64,000 nucleotides of DNA, from the NCBI GenBank assembly GCA_024643545.1, contig JAHEMR010000007.1, forward strand, positions 48,526-112,525. Reading direction: 5' to 3'. The stretch is from Crocinitomicaceae bacterium. GTDB lineage: Bacteria > Bacteroidota > Bacteroidia > Flavobacteriales_D > Crocinitomicaceae. Positions 39,487 to 49,000 of the stretch are shown piece by piece. The stretch's first letter is position 1. Every line of letters starts with the position of its first letter. Under the pieces are notes generated by a model. That model was not told the DNA's origin, ran no database searches, and was given only the letters and a program-made list of their open reading frames with translations. The position numbers and the translations under genes were made by a program.

Positions 39487-40554
39487 TTAAAGTGTGTTAA
39501 TATTATTTAAATCCTCAAAACACTGCGAAAGGCGTTTAATGAATGTTAATTCACCTTCCCGCATGAATTTTCTTGGATCATAGTATTTTTTATTGGGTAA
39601 ATCATCCCCTTCAGGATTTCCAATTTGTGTGCGAAGATACTCCATATTTTCCGCAACATAATCACGAACTCCTTCTGTAAATGCAAACTGCAAGTCGGTA
39701 TCAATGTTCATTTTTATAACACCGTAACCGATCGCTTCGCGAATTTCGGCTAAAGTAGATCCGGATCCACCATGAAATACAAAGTCAATTGGATTAGGTT
39801 CTGTTTGATATTTCTCTTGAATAAATTCTTGAGAATTCTTTAAGATAATTGGTGTCAGCTGAACATTTCCCGGTTTGTAAACGCCATGAACATTGCCAAA
39901 TGCGGCAGCAATTGTAAACCTAGGGCTGATTTTCATCAACTCTTCGTATGCATAAGCTACTTCTTCCGGCTGAGTATACAATTTAGCATTATCAACATCT
40001 GAATTGTCCACTCCATCTTCCTCTCCACCTGTAATTCCTAATTCGATTTCCAAGGTCATTCCCATTTTGGACATTCGCTCCAAATACCCTTTGCAGATAT
40101 CTAAATTCTCCACCAAAGATTCTTCACTTAAATCAATCATGTGTGAACTGTAAAGGGGTTTCCCAGTTTCTTTAAAAAACTGTTCTCCCGCATCTAACAA
40201 TCCGTCAATCCATGGAAGTATTTTTTTTGCACAATGGTCTGTGTGAAGAATAACTGTCGCACCATAGGCTTCAGCTAAGGCATGAACATGTTTTGCGCCT
40301 GCTATTCCTCCTAAAATTGCTGCTTTCTCGTTTTCATTGGAAAGTGATTTTCCAGCAAAAAACAGACATCCACCATTTGAAAACTGAATGATGGCTGGTG
40401 CATTTAACTTTGCAGCAGTTTCCATGACTCCGTTCACCGTACTAGAACTAGTCACATTTACCGCTGGAAGGGCAAATCCTTTTTCTTTGGCAAGTTTGAA
40501 GATCGCTTGAACTTCATCCCCTGTTGCTACACCTGATTTGATTAATTTACTCAT
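39487..40554 (-). CDS. fbaA: Class II fructose-bisphosphate aldolase
   Basis: [59 protein letters not shown]. Confidence 0.94.
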   Translation of the reverse strand: MSKLIKSGVATGDEVQAIFKLAKEKGFALPAVNVTSSSTVNGVMETAAKLNAPAIIQFSNGGCLFFAGKSLSNENEKAAILGGIAGAKHVHALAEAYGATVILHTDHCAKKILPWIDGLLDAGEQFFKETGKPLYSSHMIDLSEESLVENLDICKGYLERMSKMGMTLEIELGITGGEEDGVDNSDVDNAKLYTQPEEVAYAYEELMKISPRFTIAAAFGNVHGVYKPGNVQLTPIILKNSQEFIQEKYQTEPNPIDFVFHGGSGSTLAEIREAIGYGVIKMNIDTDLQFAFTEGVRDYVAENMEYLRTQIGNPEGDDLPNKKYYDPRKFMREGELTFIKRLSQCFEDLNNINTL

Positions 40555-40573
40555 TGCGTTGTTGATTGATGTC

Positions 40574-40581
40574 GCAAAAGT
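40574..40581 (-). promoter_or_regulatory. fba -7 element (TACTTTTG on - strand)
   Basis: TAnnTTTG match 19 nt upstream of the ATG. Confidence 0.45.
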
Positions 40582-40746
40582 AGTAAAATTAGGTCAAAAC
40601 GCACTTGATATTTTTGGCTAAAACAATCCCTTTCGCTACGGATGAAGGAAGCTGAATTAGTGCTTTTCAAAAAATCGAAAGAAATTACACCCGCCAAACA
40701 ATAATCTGTAAATCCATGCGTTAAAGAGTAAACATTTAACAAGCCT

Positions 40747-40896
40747 ATGGTTCAAAAAAATTACTCCGAAACGTTAGTGAAAAATGAAGCGAAGTTGAAA
40801 CCTTCAAATGCTGCACTTGATTTCATTCTGAATTACAGCAAGGCGCATGAAGCAAAAAAACTTAAAAAACAAATCGTATTCATTTGTAAAAACTAA
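40747..40896 (+). CDS. Putative 49-aa basic small protein
   Basis: ATG...TAA: MVQKNYSETLVKNEAKLKPSNAALDFILNYSKAHEAKKLKKQIVFICKN; followed by a terminator; below the track cutoff. Confidence 0.55.
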   Translation: MVQKNYSETLVKNEAKLKPSNAALDFILNYSKAHEAKKLKKQIVFICKN

Positions 40897-40901
40897 AAAT
40901 T

Positions 40902-40931
40902 AAGCCCTGTCAATTTTGTCAGGGCTTTTTT
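40902..40931 (+). terminator. Intrinsic terminator after small ORF
   Basis: AGCCCTG-N10-CAGGGCT then TTTTT. Confidence 0.8.
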
Positions 40932-41266
40932 ATGCTTTTCAATTTGATTTGGATGATTTTCTGAATCAATTCCAACGGTAATTCTTGGTTTAATGGCAAT
41001 TGAATGGATCCTTTTGCAAACTTAAATCCATTTAATTCTTCGCTCAATTCTTTGATTGGTCCCGCGCCTGGATATAGTCCAATGTGATGCGCGTAACCCG
41101 CATAATGGATGAAATTTTTACCGTTCAATTTTAAGGTTGGGATTCCATAACTCTTGGTTTCTTCCATTCCATCAACAGCATTCAATAAGAAAGACCTAAG
41201 TTCCTCTAATTTTTCTTGGGTCTCCTTTGGAAAAGAACGAATATGTGCTTCAACTTCTGGATGCAT
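40919..41266 (-). CDS. DUF1801 family protein
   Basis: GIPTLKLNGKNFIHYAGYAHHIGLYPG...GFKFAKGSIQLPLNQELP. Confidence 0.88.
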   Translation of the reverse strand: MHPEVEAHIRSFPKETQEKLEELRSFLLNAVDGMEETKSYGIPTLKLNGKNFIHYAGYAHHIGLYPGAGPIKELSEELNGFKFAKGSIQLPLNQELPLELIQKIIQIKLKSIKKP

Positions 41267-41267
41267 C

Positions 41268-41681
41268 CTACTCCTCGCAATAGGTTTTGAATTGATTTAA
41301 AATGGACTGCCAACCGGCCTGTTGCATTTCGATTGGATTTTCCGACTCTGGATGAAAACGTTCGGTTACATGCGTGGACATTCCTAAATCCGAAAATTCA
41401 ACTTCCCATTTGCGTCCATCACCAAGCGTTATCGACAGAAACTCTTGTTCTTCAACCTCTTCATATGTTCCATTAAAATCGAATCCAACCGAACCATCCA
41501 CCGCTTCCATTCGGAAAGAAAAGGCACCACCTTCTCGTAAATCGATTGTTGCTTTCGGACAACACCAAGAAACGTGTGCGAAATTCCATTTTGTCACGTG
41601 TTCACTTGTAGTCCATTTTTCCCATACCTCGTTGATGGGTGCCTCAATCATTGCTTCTACTTCAATCCACTCTTGTTCCAT
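41268..41681 (-). CDS. SRPBCC / AHSA1 domain protein
   Basis: IEVEAMIEAPINEVWEKWTTSEHVTKWNFAHVSW; start set to 41681. Confidence 0.85.
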   Translation of the reverse strand: MEQEWIEVEAMIEAPINEVWEKWTTSEHVTKWNFAHVSWCCPKATIDLREGGAFSFRMEAVDGSVGFDFNGTYEEVEEQEFLSITLGDGRKWEVEFSDLGMSTHVTERFHPESENPIEMQQAGWQSILNQFKTYCEE

Positions 41682-41685
41682 AAAA

Positions 41686-41693
41686 CAAAGATA
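41686..41693 (-). promoter_or_regulatory. -7 element TATCTTTG for the SRPBCC gene
   Basis: Ends 4 nt before the ATG (41681) on the minus strand. Confidence 0.5.
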
Positions 41694-41734
41694 GGAAAAG
41701 TGTGAATTCATTCTACGCGTCACTTGATATTCCT

Positions 41735-41742
41735 TACATTTG
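41735..41742 (+). promoter_or_regulatory. -7 element TACATTTG for uvrB
   Basis: Ends 5 nt before the ATG at 41748. Confidence 0.5.
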
Positions 41743-41747
41743 TGACC

Positions 41748-43769
41748 ATGGACTTTCAACTTGTTTCAGACTTTCAACCAACGGGTGATCAGCCGGATGC
41801 GATACGACAATTAGTGGCTGGATTAGCAGCAGGCGTTTCGGATCAAACCTTGTTAGGTGTTACTGGTAGCGGAAAAACATTTACGATTGCAAATGTTGTT
41901 CAGCAAATTCAACGTCCAACTTTAATTCTTTCGCACAACAAAACGCTTGCAGCTCAACTATACGGAGAATTCAAGCAGTTTTTCCCAAATAATTCCATCG
42001 AATACTTTGTTTCCTATTACGATTACTATCAGCCGGAAGCCTATTTACCAACCACTGGTGTTTACATCGAAAAGGACTTGCAAATCAACGATGAAATTGA
42101 AAAATTGCGGTTATCCGCAACCTCCGCATTGCTTTCAGGACGCAAAGATGTATTGGTGGTTGCATCCGTTTCTTGTATTTATGGAATTGGGAATCCACAG
42201 GAATTCCGTGAGAGCATTTTGCATTTAACGGTCGGACAATCCGTCGCTAGAAATAAATTTTTATTCAGATTAGTTGAAAATTTATACCAACGAGCTGGAG
42301 ATAAATTTGAGCGTGGCATGTTCCGTGCCATCGGGGAAACAGTAGACATTTTCTTAGCCTATGCTGATTACGCGATTCGCATTGGCTTTTGGGGAGATGA
42401 AATCGAAACCATTTCATCCATTGACCCTGAAACAAGCGAACGTATAGAAACATTTAAGGAAATTGATATTTTTCCAGCCAATTTATTTGTCTCAAGTCCT
42501 GAGAATACGCGCCAAGCAATTGAGCAAATACAAGATGACCTCGTTGTTCAAGTTCAAAACTTTAAAGAAGAAGGTAAGTTAGAGGAGTCGAAACGATTGG
42601 ACGAACGCGTAAATTACGACTTAGAAATGATTCGCGAACTCGGCTATTGCTCGGGGATTGAAAATTACTCCCGTTATTTCGACCGACGTCAACCCGGAGA
42701 ACGTCCCTTCTGTTTGCTCGATTATTTTCCAGACGATTTTCTACTTGTCATTGATGAAAGTCATGTGACATTGCCACAAGTTAGAGGAATGTACGCAGGA
42801 GATCGGGCGCGAAAAACAAATTTGATTGACTACGGATTTAGACTTCAAGCGGCGATTGATAACCGTCCACTGAAATTTGAAGAATTCGAAGGATTCTTAA
42901 ACAACACGATTTATGTTTCCGCTACTCCAGCAGATTATGAAATGCAACGCTCTGATGGAATCATGGTACAGCAATTAATTCGACCTACTGGACTATTGGA
43001 CCCCATTATCGAGGTACATCCATCAAAACATCAAATCGATCATTTATTAGCGGCCATTCAAGAACGCATAGCCGTAAAAGAACGGATTTTGGTCACAACG
43101 TTGACAAAAAGAATGGCGGAAGAATTACAGAAATACTTAGATAAACTAGGGATTCTTTGTCGTTACATTCACAGTGAAATTGACACGATTGAGCGTGTAG
43201 AAATCCTTCGTCAATTAAGACTTGGCGATTTTGATGTGCTCATCGGTGTGAATTTACTCCGTGAAGGATTAGACCTTCCAGAAGTTTCATTGGTTGCTAT
43301 TTTAGATGCGGATAAAGAAGGCTTTCTTCGCAATGAACGTTCCTTGGTACAAACTGTTGGACGCGCAGCGCGAAATGTAAATGGTAAAGTACTTATGTAC
43401 GCCGATAAAATGACCGATTCCATGCGGAGAACGATTTCAGAAACAGAGCGAAGAAGAGCGATGCAAATCGCCTACAACTTGGAGCACGGATTGGTTCCAA
43501 CCGCATTGAATAAATCGAAAGAGAAAATCATGGAATCGACAAAGGTTGCCGATGGCGACACAGCAAGTCGACAATTAAAGTACACCCAAGAAACCCAAGC
43601 GCAACTTGCGGCAGAACCGGTACAAACCTACTTTAATCCAAAAGAACTTGAAGCACGCATGAAAGCGACCAAAAAAGCAATGGAAAAAGCAGCAAAAGAA
43701 CTAGATTTTATTGAAGCTGCACGCTACCGTGACCAATTAAAAGAACTTGAAACACAATTAAAAAAATAA
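41748..43769 (+). CDS. uvrB: Excinuclease ABC subunit B
   Basis: LLGVTGSGKTFTIANVVQ, YFVSYYDYYQPEAYLPTTGVYIEKD, VGRAARNVNGKVLMYAD, C-terminal UVR motif; start set to 41748. Confidence 0.97.
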   Translation: MDFQLVSDFQPTGDQPDAIRQLVAGLAAGVSDQTLLGVTGSGKTFTIANVVQQIQRPTLILSHNKTLAAQLYGEFKQFFPNNSIEYFVSYYDYYQPEAYLPTTGVYIEKDLQINDEIEKLRLSATSALLSGRKDVLVVASVSCIYGIGNPQEFRESILHLTVGQSVARNKFLFRLVENLYQRAGDKFERGMFRAIGETVDIFLAYADYAIRIGFWGDEIETISSIDPETSERIETFKEIDIFPANLFVSSPENTRQAIEQIQDDLVVQVQNFKEEGKLEESKRLDERVNYDLEMIRELGYCSGIENYSRYFDRRQPGERPFCLLDYFPDDFLLVIDESHVTLPQVRGMYAGDRARKTNLIDYGFRLQAAIDNRPLKFEEFEGFLNNTIYVSATPADYEMQRSDGIMVQQLIRPTGLLDPIIEVHPSKHQIDHLLAAIQERIAVKERILVTTLTKRMAEELQKYLDKLGILCRYIHSEIDTIERVEILRQLRLGDFDVLIGVNLLREGLDLPEVSLVAILDADKEGFLRNERSLVQTVGRAARNVNGKVLMYADKMTDSMRRTISETERRRAMQIAYNLEHGLVPTALNKSKEKIMESTKVADGDTASRQLKYTQETQAQLAAEPVQTYFNPKELEARMKATKKAMEKAAKELDFIEAARYRDQLKELETQLKK

Positions 43770-43771
43770 GC

Positions 43772-44050
43772 ATGACACGTTTACAACAATTTCAGAAAAT
43801 TGCCATTGCCGAAGGATTCTCTTGGATTGGGCTGCTCATTACGATGGTATTGAAGTATCAATTCGAAATGATTTGGCCTAACAAAATTATTGGTTGGATT
43901 CACGGAATATTATTTATTGCTTACTGCGTTTATTTGGCGGTTTTCTTCTTTACAAAACATTTTTCTTTTGGTAATTCTCTGGTATTGTTTATTGCGTCAT
44001 TTGTTCCCTTTGGGACATTTTGGGCAGAGAAAAAGTATTTGAGAAGATAA
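43772..44050 (+). CDS. DUF3817 membrane protein
   Basis: IAIAEGFSWIGLLITMVLKY...IIGWIHGILFIAYCVYLAV. Confidence 0.8.
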   Translation: MTRLQQFQKIAIAEGFSWIGLLITMVLKYQFEMIWPNKIIGWIHGILFIAYCVYLAVFFFTKHFSFGNSLVLFIASFVPFGTFWAEKKYLRR

Positions 44051-44101
44051 AAAATAACTTTTTATTAAAAACTGCGTAAAGCAGTTCAAAACGAACAAAT
44101 T

Positions 44102-44641
44102 ATGAAATGGATTAAACGAATTTTTCTGTTAATTTTAAGCCTAGTTGCCCTCATTCTAGTTATTGGACTTTTTGCACCTAGGAAATTTAAAATTGAACGC
44201 AGTATTCAGGTTTCCTTACCGAAAGACAGTGTTTACCACTATTTGAAATTCCTCAAAAATCAGGATCAATTTAGTGTTTGGGCCAGACAGGATCCTAAAA
44301 TGAAAAAAACTTACACCGGACAAGATGGAATCGTTGGATTCGTTTCCGCATGGGAAAGTAAGGATAAAAAAGTTGGAACTGGTTCAATGGAATTAATGAA
44401 ATTAACACCGGGAGAACGCATCGACATGCACATCCGCTTTAAAGTTCCTTTTGAAAATGAAGACGATGCCTACTTTGAAACAAGCAGTATCAATGCAGAA
44501 AACACGCGTGTAATTTGGGGATTTGAAGGGAATTCACCCTATCCTTGGAATGCAATGACCTACCTATTAAACATGGATGAAATGATTGGAAAAGACCTTG
44601 ATGGTGGACTCAAAAAATTAAAATCAGTGTTAGAAAAATAA
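44102..44641 (+). CDS. SRPBCC family protein with N-terminal TM
   Basis: RKFKIERSIQVSLPKDSVYHYLKFLKNQDQFSVWARQDP; DLDGGLKKLKSVLE. Confidence 0.8.
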   Translation: MKWIKRIFLLILSLVALILVIGLFAPRKFKIERSIQVSLPKDSVYHYLKFLKNQDQFSVWARQDPKMKKTYTGQDGIVGFVSAWESKDKKVGTGSMELMKLTPGERIDMHIRFKVPFENEDDAYFETSSINAENTRVIWGFEGNSPYPWNAMTYLLNMDEMIGKDLDGGLKKLKSVLEK

Positions 44642-44673
44642 GATTGATTACTTTTGTTTAAAATTGAAGATAC

Positions 44674-45486
44674 ATGGCAAATAACTTACTAAAAGGAAAA
44701 CGAGGAATTATTTTTGGTGCATTGAACGACCAATCCATTGCTTGGAAAGTCGCTCAAAGAGCACACGAAGAGGGTGCAACCTTTGTGTTAACAAACGCTC
44801 CAATTGCAATGCGAATGGGAGAAATCAATGTGTTGGCGGCTGAAACAGGAAGTCAAGTGATTCCTGCAGATGCAACAAGTGTTGAAGATTTGACAAACCT
44901 AGTAACACAAGCTCAAGAAATTCTTGGTGGAAAAATTGATTTTGTTTTGCATTCAATTGGTATGTCGCCAAACGTTCGTAAGGGAAAACACTACACGGAA
45001 AATGATTACAATTACTACAATCAATCCATGGATGTTTCTGCTATTTCTTTACACAAGACACTAGCGACACTTTACAAACAAGACGCCATGAATGAATGGG
45101 GATCTGTAATTGCACTTTCATATATTGCTGCACAACGTATTTTCCCTGATTACAATGACATGGCTGATGCCAAATCTTTATTAGAATCCATCGCACGTTC
45201 ATTCGGGTACCATTATGGAATCGCGAAAAAAGTACGTGTTAACACCATTTCACAATCTCCAACAGTAACAACTGCGGGACAAGGAATCAAAGGATTCAAA
45301 GAGTTCATTAATTTCTCGGAGCAAATGTCACCGCTTGGAAATGCTTCTGCTTTGGCTTGTGCTGACTACTGCATAACAATGTTCTCTGATTTAACAAGAT
45401 ACGTTACCATGCAGAATTTATTCCACGATGGTGGATTCTCCAATACTGGAGTTACGCAACAGGTAATTGAAAAATTTGGTGAATAA
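44674..45486 (+). CDS. fabI: Enoyl-[acyl-carrier-protein] reductase (NADH)
   Basis: LLKGKRGIIFGALNDQSIAWKVAQRAHEEGA, ALSYIAAQRIFPDYNDMADAKSLLE. Confidence 0.95.
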   Translation: MANNLLKGKRGIIFGALNDQSIAWKVAQRAHEEGATFVLTNAPIAMRMGEINVLAAETGSQVIPADATSVEDLTNLVTQAQEILGGKIDFVLHSIGMSPNVRKGKHYTENDYNYYNQSMDVSAISLHKTLATLYKQDAMNEWGSVIALSYIAAQRIFPDYNDMADAKSLLESIARSFGYHYGIAKKVRVNTISQSPTVTTAGQGIKGFKEFINFSEQMSPLGNASALACADYCITMFSDLTRYVTMQNLFHDGGFSNTGVTQQVIEKFGE

Positions 45487-45505
45487 TCCAATTTAAAAAC
45501 ATTAA

Positions 45506-45536
45506 AAAAGCCCCGACGATCTGTCGGGGCTTTTTT
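45506..45536. terminator. Bidirectional intrinsic terminator between fabI and the convergent BNR gene
   Basis: AGCCCCGAC-GATCT-GTCGGGGCT flanked by an A-run and a T-run. Confidence 0.9.
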
Positions 45537-45557
45537 ATGATCCAAACTTTCAGGGAT

Positions 45558-48500
45558 TTAATCCTCTTTCCAGTTGTCTTTTGATTTTGTATACGGAATC
45601 GCAACAGCGTCTAACTTTGTTTGCAATACTTGAACACGTTTAATGACCTCATCTAATTTTGCACGAAGTTCCGCATACTCTGCCTCAACAATCGACTTGT
45701 TTGCTTTGTGCGTGTTGCTTACACCAGCTGTATTGTCATACAATTGGTATTCCACCATTCCTAAACGAGATTGAATACTTGGCGCTACCTCGAATTCATG
45801 AGCTGCACGAATACCATCGCCGTTCATAAGTATATTACAATCGTACATGAGTGTTTTCAATTCTTTAATTTCTTTCAATAAACTCATGTCCGTATTTGGA
45901 TAGTTCAGCAATGCTTTCTCCAGCAATTCTATTTCTTCATTTGCTTCATCCATCAACCTTCCAGTACCAGAAACTTTTCGGTTTAGTTCTGCAACTTCTT
46001 TCCTAAACGCTGCTAATTCTTGTGGGTTTTTCGCAACCAACGTTTGGTTATTCAATGCTTTCACTTCAAAAGGAGTTTTCACAATCAATTCTTCTACTGT
46101 CCCATTTTTTACCAATGAAACGCTTACGTAATAGGTTCCTGGAGCAACTAAAAATCCATTCCCACCTGAACCAATCGGATTCGTTGTATTTGAGCGAAGG
46201 TTCCAAACGGTACGTGAAATTCCTTTTGACGGACTTCCGGACATACGTCGCACTTCTTTACCAGTTACATCTGAAATGATCCAAATAAGTTTTGCGGCAT
46301 CTTCCAATTGTTCTTTACGCAATTCATCAAAAGACGGATATGCAACATCCTTTTTATCTTTTTCAAGCGCTTGTTCTTTTTCCTGACGTGAATCTTTCAG
46401 CGTTTTATACTCTTCTTTCAGGTGTAACGTGAACACCGCGCCAAACGATGGGTTTTCCGAAGCCCACATGTTGTGACCTTGGAATCCAGTTCCATCTAAT
46501 CCGAGTGGATCTGCTGGCACGTATGAAAGCGCATCCTTCACAGGAAATAAATGTGCTTTCTTTTCAAGGTTATCTTTGGACAAAGTGCGTAATGGAGTAT
46601 AATTATCCAATACATAGAATCCACGTCCAAATGTCGCAGCGACCAAATCGTTTTCTCGTTTTTGAATTTCCAAGTCGTATACGGCGACCGTCGGCAATCC
46701 AGATAGTTTAGTCCAATTTAATCCGCCGTCATTCGTAAAAAATGCACCAAACTCCGTTCCAACAAACAATAAATTAGGATCAACGTGGTCTTGTTTCAAA
46801 CAGTACGAATTACCTCGAACTGGAAGATTCGCCGTGATATTGGTCCACGTTTTACCTTTATCCATTGACTTCAAGACATACGGTTTGAAATCACCGGAAC
46901 GTTGCGGATTAAAAACAGCAAAAACCGTGTTTTCATCGTGTAAAGATGCCGTAAGCATATTCACACGTGCGTTCACGGGCACCCCAGTAAATGTTGCATA
47001 TTTGCTCCATGTTTGACCATCATTTTCTGAAACTTGAATGAGTCCATCATCCGTTCCAACATAGAGTAATCCTTTTTTCTTTGGTGATTCATCCAACGCA
47101 ACGATGTTTCCGTAGATGGTTGTCGACGCATTTTTCATTACGGCATCGATGGTCCAAACTTGATCCATCACTTCAATTTCATTTCGGTCGATTTGCTGCG
47201 TTAAATCAGGTGAAATGGTTTGCCAATCGTCACCCCGATTTGTTGATTTGAATAACTTATTAGCAGCAAAATACAGGGTAGCTGCATCATGTGAAGAAAC
47301 AATCAAGGGAGAATCCCAATTCCATCGGTAAGCGGGTTCTCCTTTTCCAGGCATCGGTTGAATGGGAACTTTTTCACCTGATGCACGATCGTAACGAACA
47401 ATCCAACCATATTGTGCTTGTGCATACGTAATGTTTGGATTAGACCAATCTGTAGCGGATTCAAAACCATCTCCTCCATTTGTAATGAACCAATCTGAAT
47501 TTAGAATTCCCGCAGCGTTGTTAGTTGCAGCAGGTCCACCCATGGAATTATTATCCTGTGTTCCTCCGTAGATATTATAGAAAGGCGTCGCATTATCAGT
47601 AACCGCTTTGTAAAATTGAATAATCGGCAAATTCGCATAATATTTCCATTCCTTTGCATGTGTGTACGTTTCATACAAGCCACCATCACAACCAACAAGC
47701 CAGTGATCCGTATTACTTGGATCAATCCAAATCGCGTGGTTATCAACATGTTTGTTTGTTTCACCTGTTTGTTTAAATGTTTTTCCACCATCTTCTGTAT
47801 GGTGCATATAGGTATCCATAGCGAAAACTTTGTTTTTATTTAAAGGATCGCACATGATTTCTTGGTAGTAGTTGCCACTTGTATTGAAATCACTTTGTTT
47901 GCTCCAGTTTTCTCCTTTGTTCGTTGATCGAAATACGCCCGCTTTTCCATAACGCGCTTCAACAATGGCATATACGTAATTTGGATCAACTGTTGAAACG
48001 GCAAGTCCTACACGTCCCATGTCATTCTTTGGTAATCCCGCATTAATCGGACGCCAAGTTAAGCCACCGTCGGTTGATTTATACACCATGGATTCTGGTC
48101 CACCTCCTATGTACGTCCATTCATGTCTTCTACGTTGGTGAGCTGCAGCGTAAAGAATATTCGGATTGGATGGATCGATTGCAATTTCAGAAATCCCAGT
48201 GTTGTCCGAAACGAACAATGTTCTTGTCCATGTTTTCCCACCATCCGTAGTTTTGTACACCCCACGTTCACCACCGCTGCTCCACAAAGGACCATAGGCA
48301 GCTACCCAAACGGTGTTTTCGTCCGTCGGATGAATGATAATATTTCCAATATGTTCTGACGTTTTCAATCCCATATTGGTAAATGATTTCCCACCATCTA
48401 AAGACTTATACACGCCATCACCATATGCAACAGAACGTTGGTTATTGTTTTCCCCTGTTCCCACCCAAACTGTATTTGGATTTGATGGTGCAAGTTCAAC

Positions 48501-48800
48501 ACATGCAATTGAATAAGATCCGTAGCCATCAAAGATGGGTGAAAAAGTGATTCCATGATTGTTCGTTGTCCAGACACCACCACATGCAGCCGCAATATAC
48601 CATTGATCTTTGTTCGTTGGATTTACGGCAATATCGATTACACGTCCAGAAGTTAAGGCTGGTCCAACCATTCGAAAGGATAAAGCGCCAACCGTTCCGG
48701 CATCAAAAGGTGGTTTAACTACTTCGGTTGTTGCGGATTTTTTTTGAGCAAAAACACTCATTGCTGATAGTAATCCAAAGAAGAGAATCGTTTTTTTCAT
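45558..48800 (-). CDS. Secreted VPS10/sortilin-like BNR-repeat (WD40/YVTN/BNR) protein
   Basis: Signal peptide; repeated KSLDGGKSFTNMG, KTTDGGKTWTRT, KSTDGGLTWRPI, RSTNKGENWSKQ Asp boxes. Confidence 0.88.
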   Translation of the reverse strand: MKKTILFFGLLSAMSVFAQKKSATTEVVKPPFDAGTVGALSFRMVGPALTSGRVIDIAVNPTNKDQWYIAAACGGVWTTNNHGITFSPIFDGYGSYSIACVELAPSNPNTVWVGTGENNNQRSVAYGDGVYKSLDGGKSFTNMGLKTSEHIGNIIIHPTDENTVWVAAYGPLWSSGGERGVYKTTDGGKTWTRTLFVSDNTGISEIAIDPSNPNILYAAAHQRRRHEWTYIGGGPESMVYKSTDGGLTWRPINAGLPKNDMGRVGLAVSTVDPNYVYAIVEARYGKAGVFRSTNKGENWSKQSDFNTSGNYYQEIMCDPLNKNKVFAMDTYMHHTEDGGKTFKQTGETNKHVDNHAIWIDPSNTDHWLVGCDGGLYETYTHAKEWKYYANLPIIQFYKAVTDNATPFYNIYGGTQDNNSMGGPAATNNAAGILNSDWFITNGGDGFESATDWSNPNITYAQAQYGWIVRYDRASGEKVPIQPMPGKGEPAYRWNWDSPLIVSSHDAATLYFAANKLFKSTNRGDDWQTISPDLTQQIDRNEIEVMDQVWTIDAVMKNASTTIYGNIVALDESPKKKGLLYVGTDDGLIQVSENDGQTWSKYATFTGVPVNARVNMLTASLHDENTVFAVFNPQRSGDFKPYVLKSMDKGKTWTNITANLPVRGNSYCLKQDHVDPNLLFVGTEFGAFFTNDGGLNWTKLSGLPTVAVYDLEIQKRENDLVAATFGRGFYVLDNYTPLRTLSKDNLEKKAHLFPVKDALSYVPADPLGLDGTGFQGHNMWASENPSFGAVFTLHLKEEYKTLKDSRQEKEQALEKDKKDVAYPSFDELRKEQLEDAAKLIWIISDVTGKEVRRMSGSPSKGISRTVWNLRSNTTNPIGSGGNGFLVAPGTYYVSVSLVKNGTVEELIVKTPFEVKALNNQTLVAKNPQELAAFRKEVAELNRKVSGTGRLMDEANEEIELLEKALLNYPNTDMSLLKEIKELKTLMYDCNILMNGDGIRAAHEFEVAPSIQSRLGMVEYQLYDNTAGVSNTHKANKSIVEAEYAELRAKLDEVIKRVQVLQTKLDAVAIPYTKSKDNWKED

Positions 48801-49000
48801 AGGAACTTAAATCAAATTTGAGGATTAAAATTACAATAATTCCGACACATGTACAGGACACTCTTCAGGGCTAAATAAACCCGCATTTCTGTTTTAGTGA
48901 AATTTCGTAACTTAGCTTCCTATTTGAAACTGTTTTGCATGTGCAACTTTTCATTAAAATGTGGAGTCTAAGCACTGCCTAATTGAGCAACAAAATACCT

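Noticed and set aside
46022-48595. Several 60-96 aa ORFs overlapping the BNR gene
   Set aside because: Shadow ORFs in other frames; no start context or domain support.
48935-48946. Short palindrome TTGCA-TG-TGCAA upstream of the nidogen-like gene
   Set aside because: Only 5-bp arms in an AT-rich region; too likely by chance.
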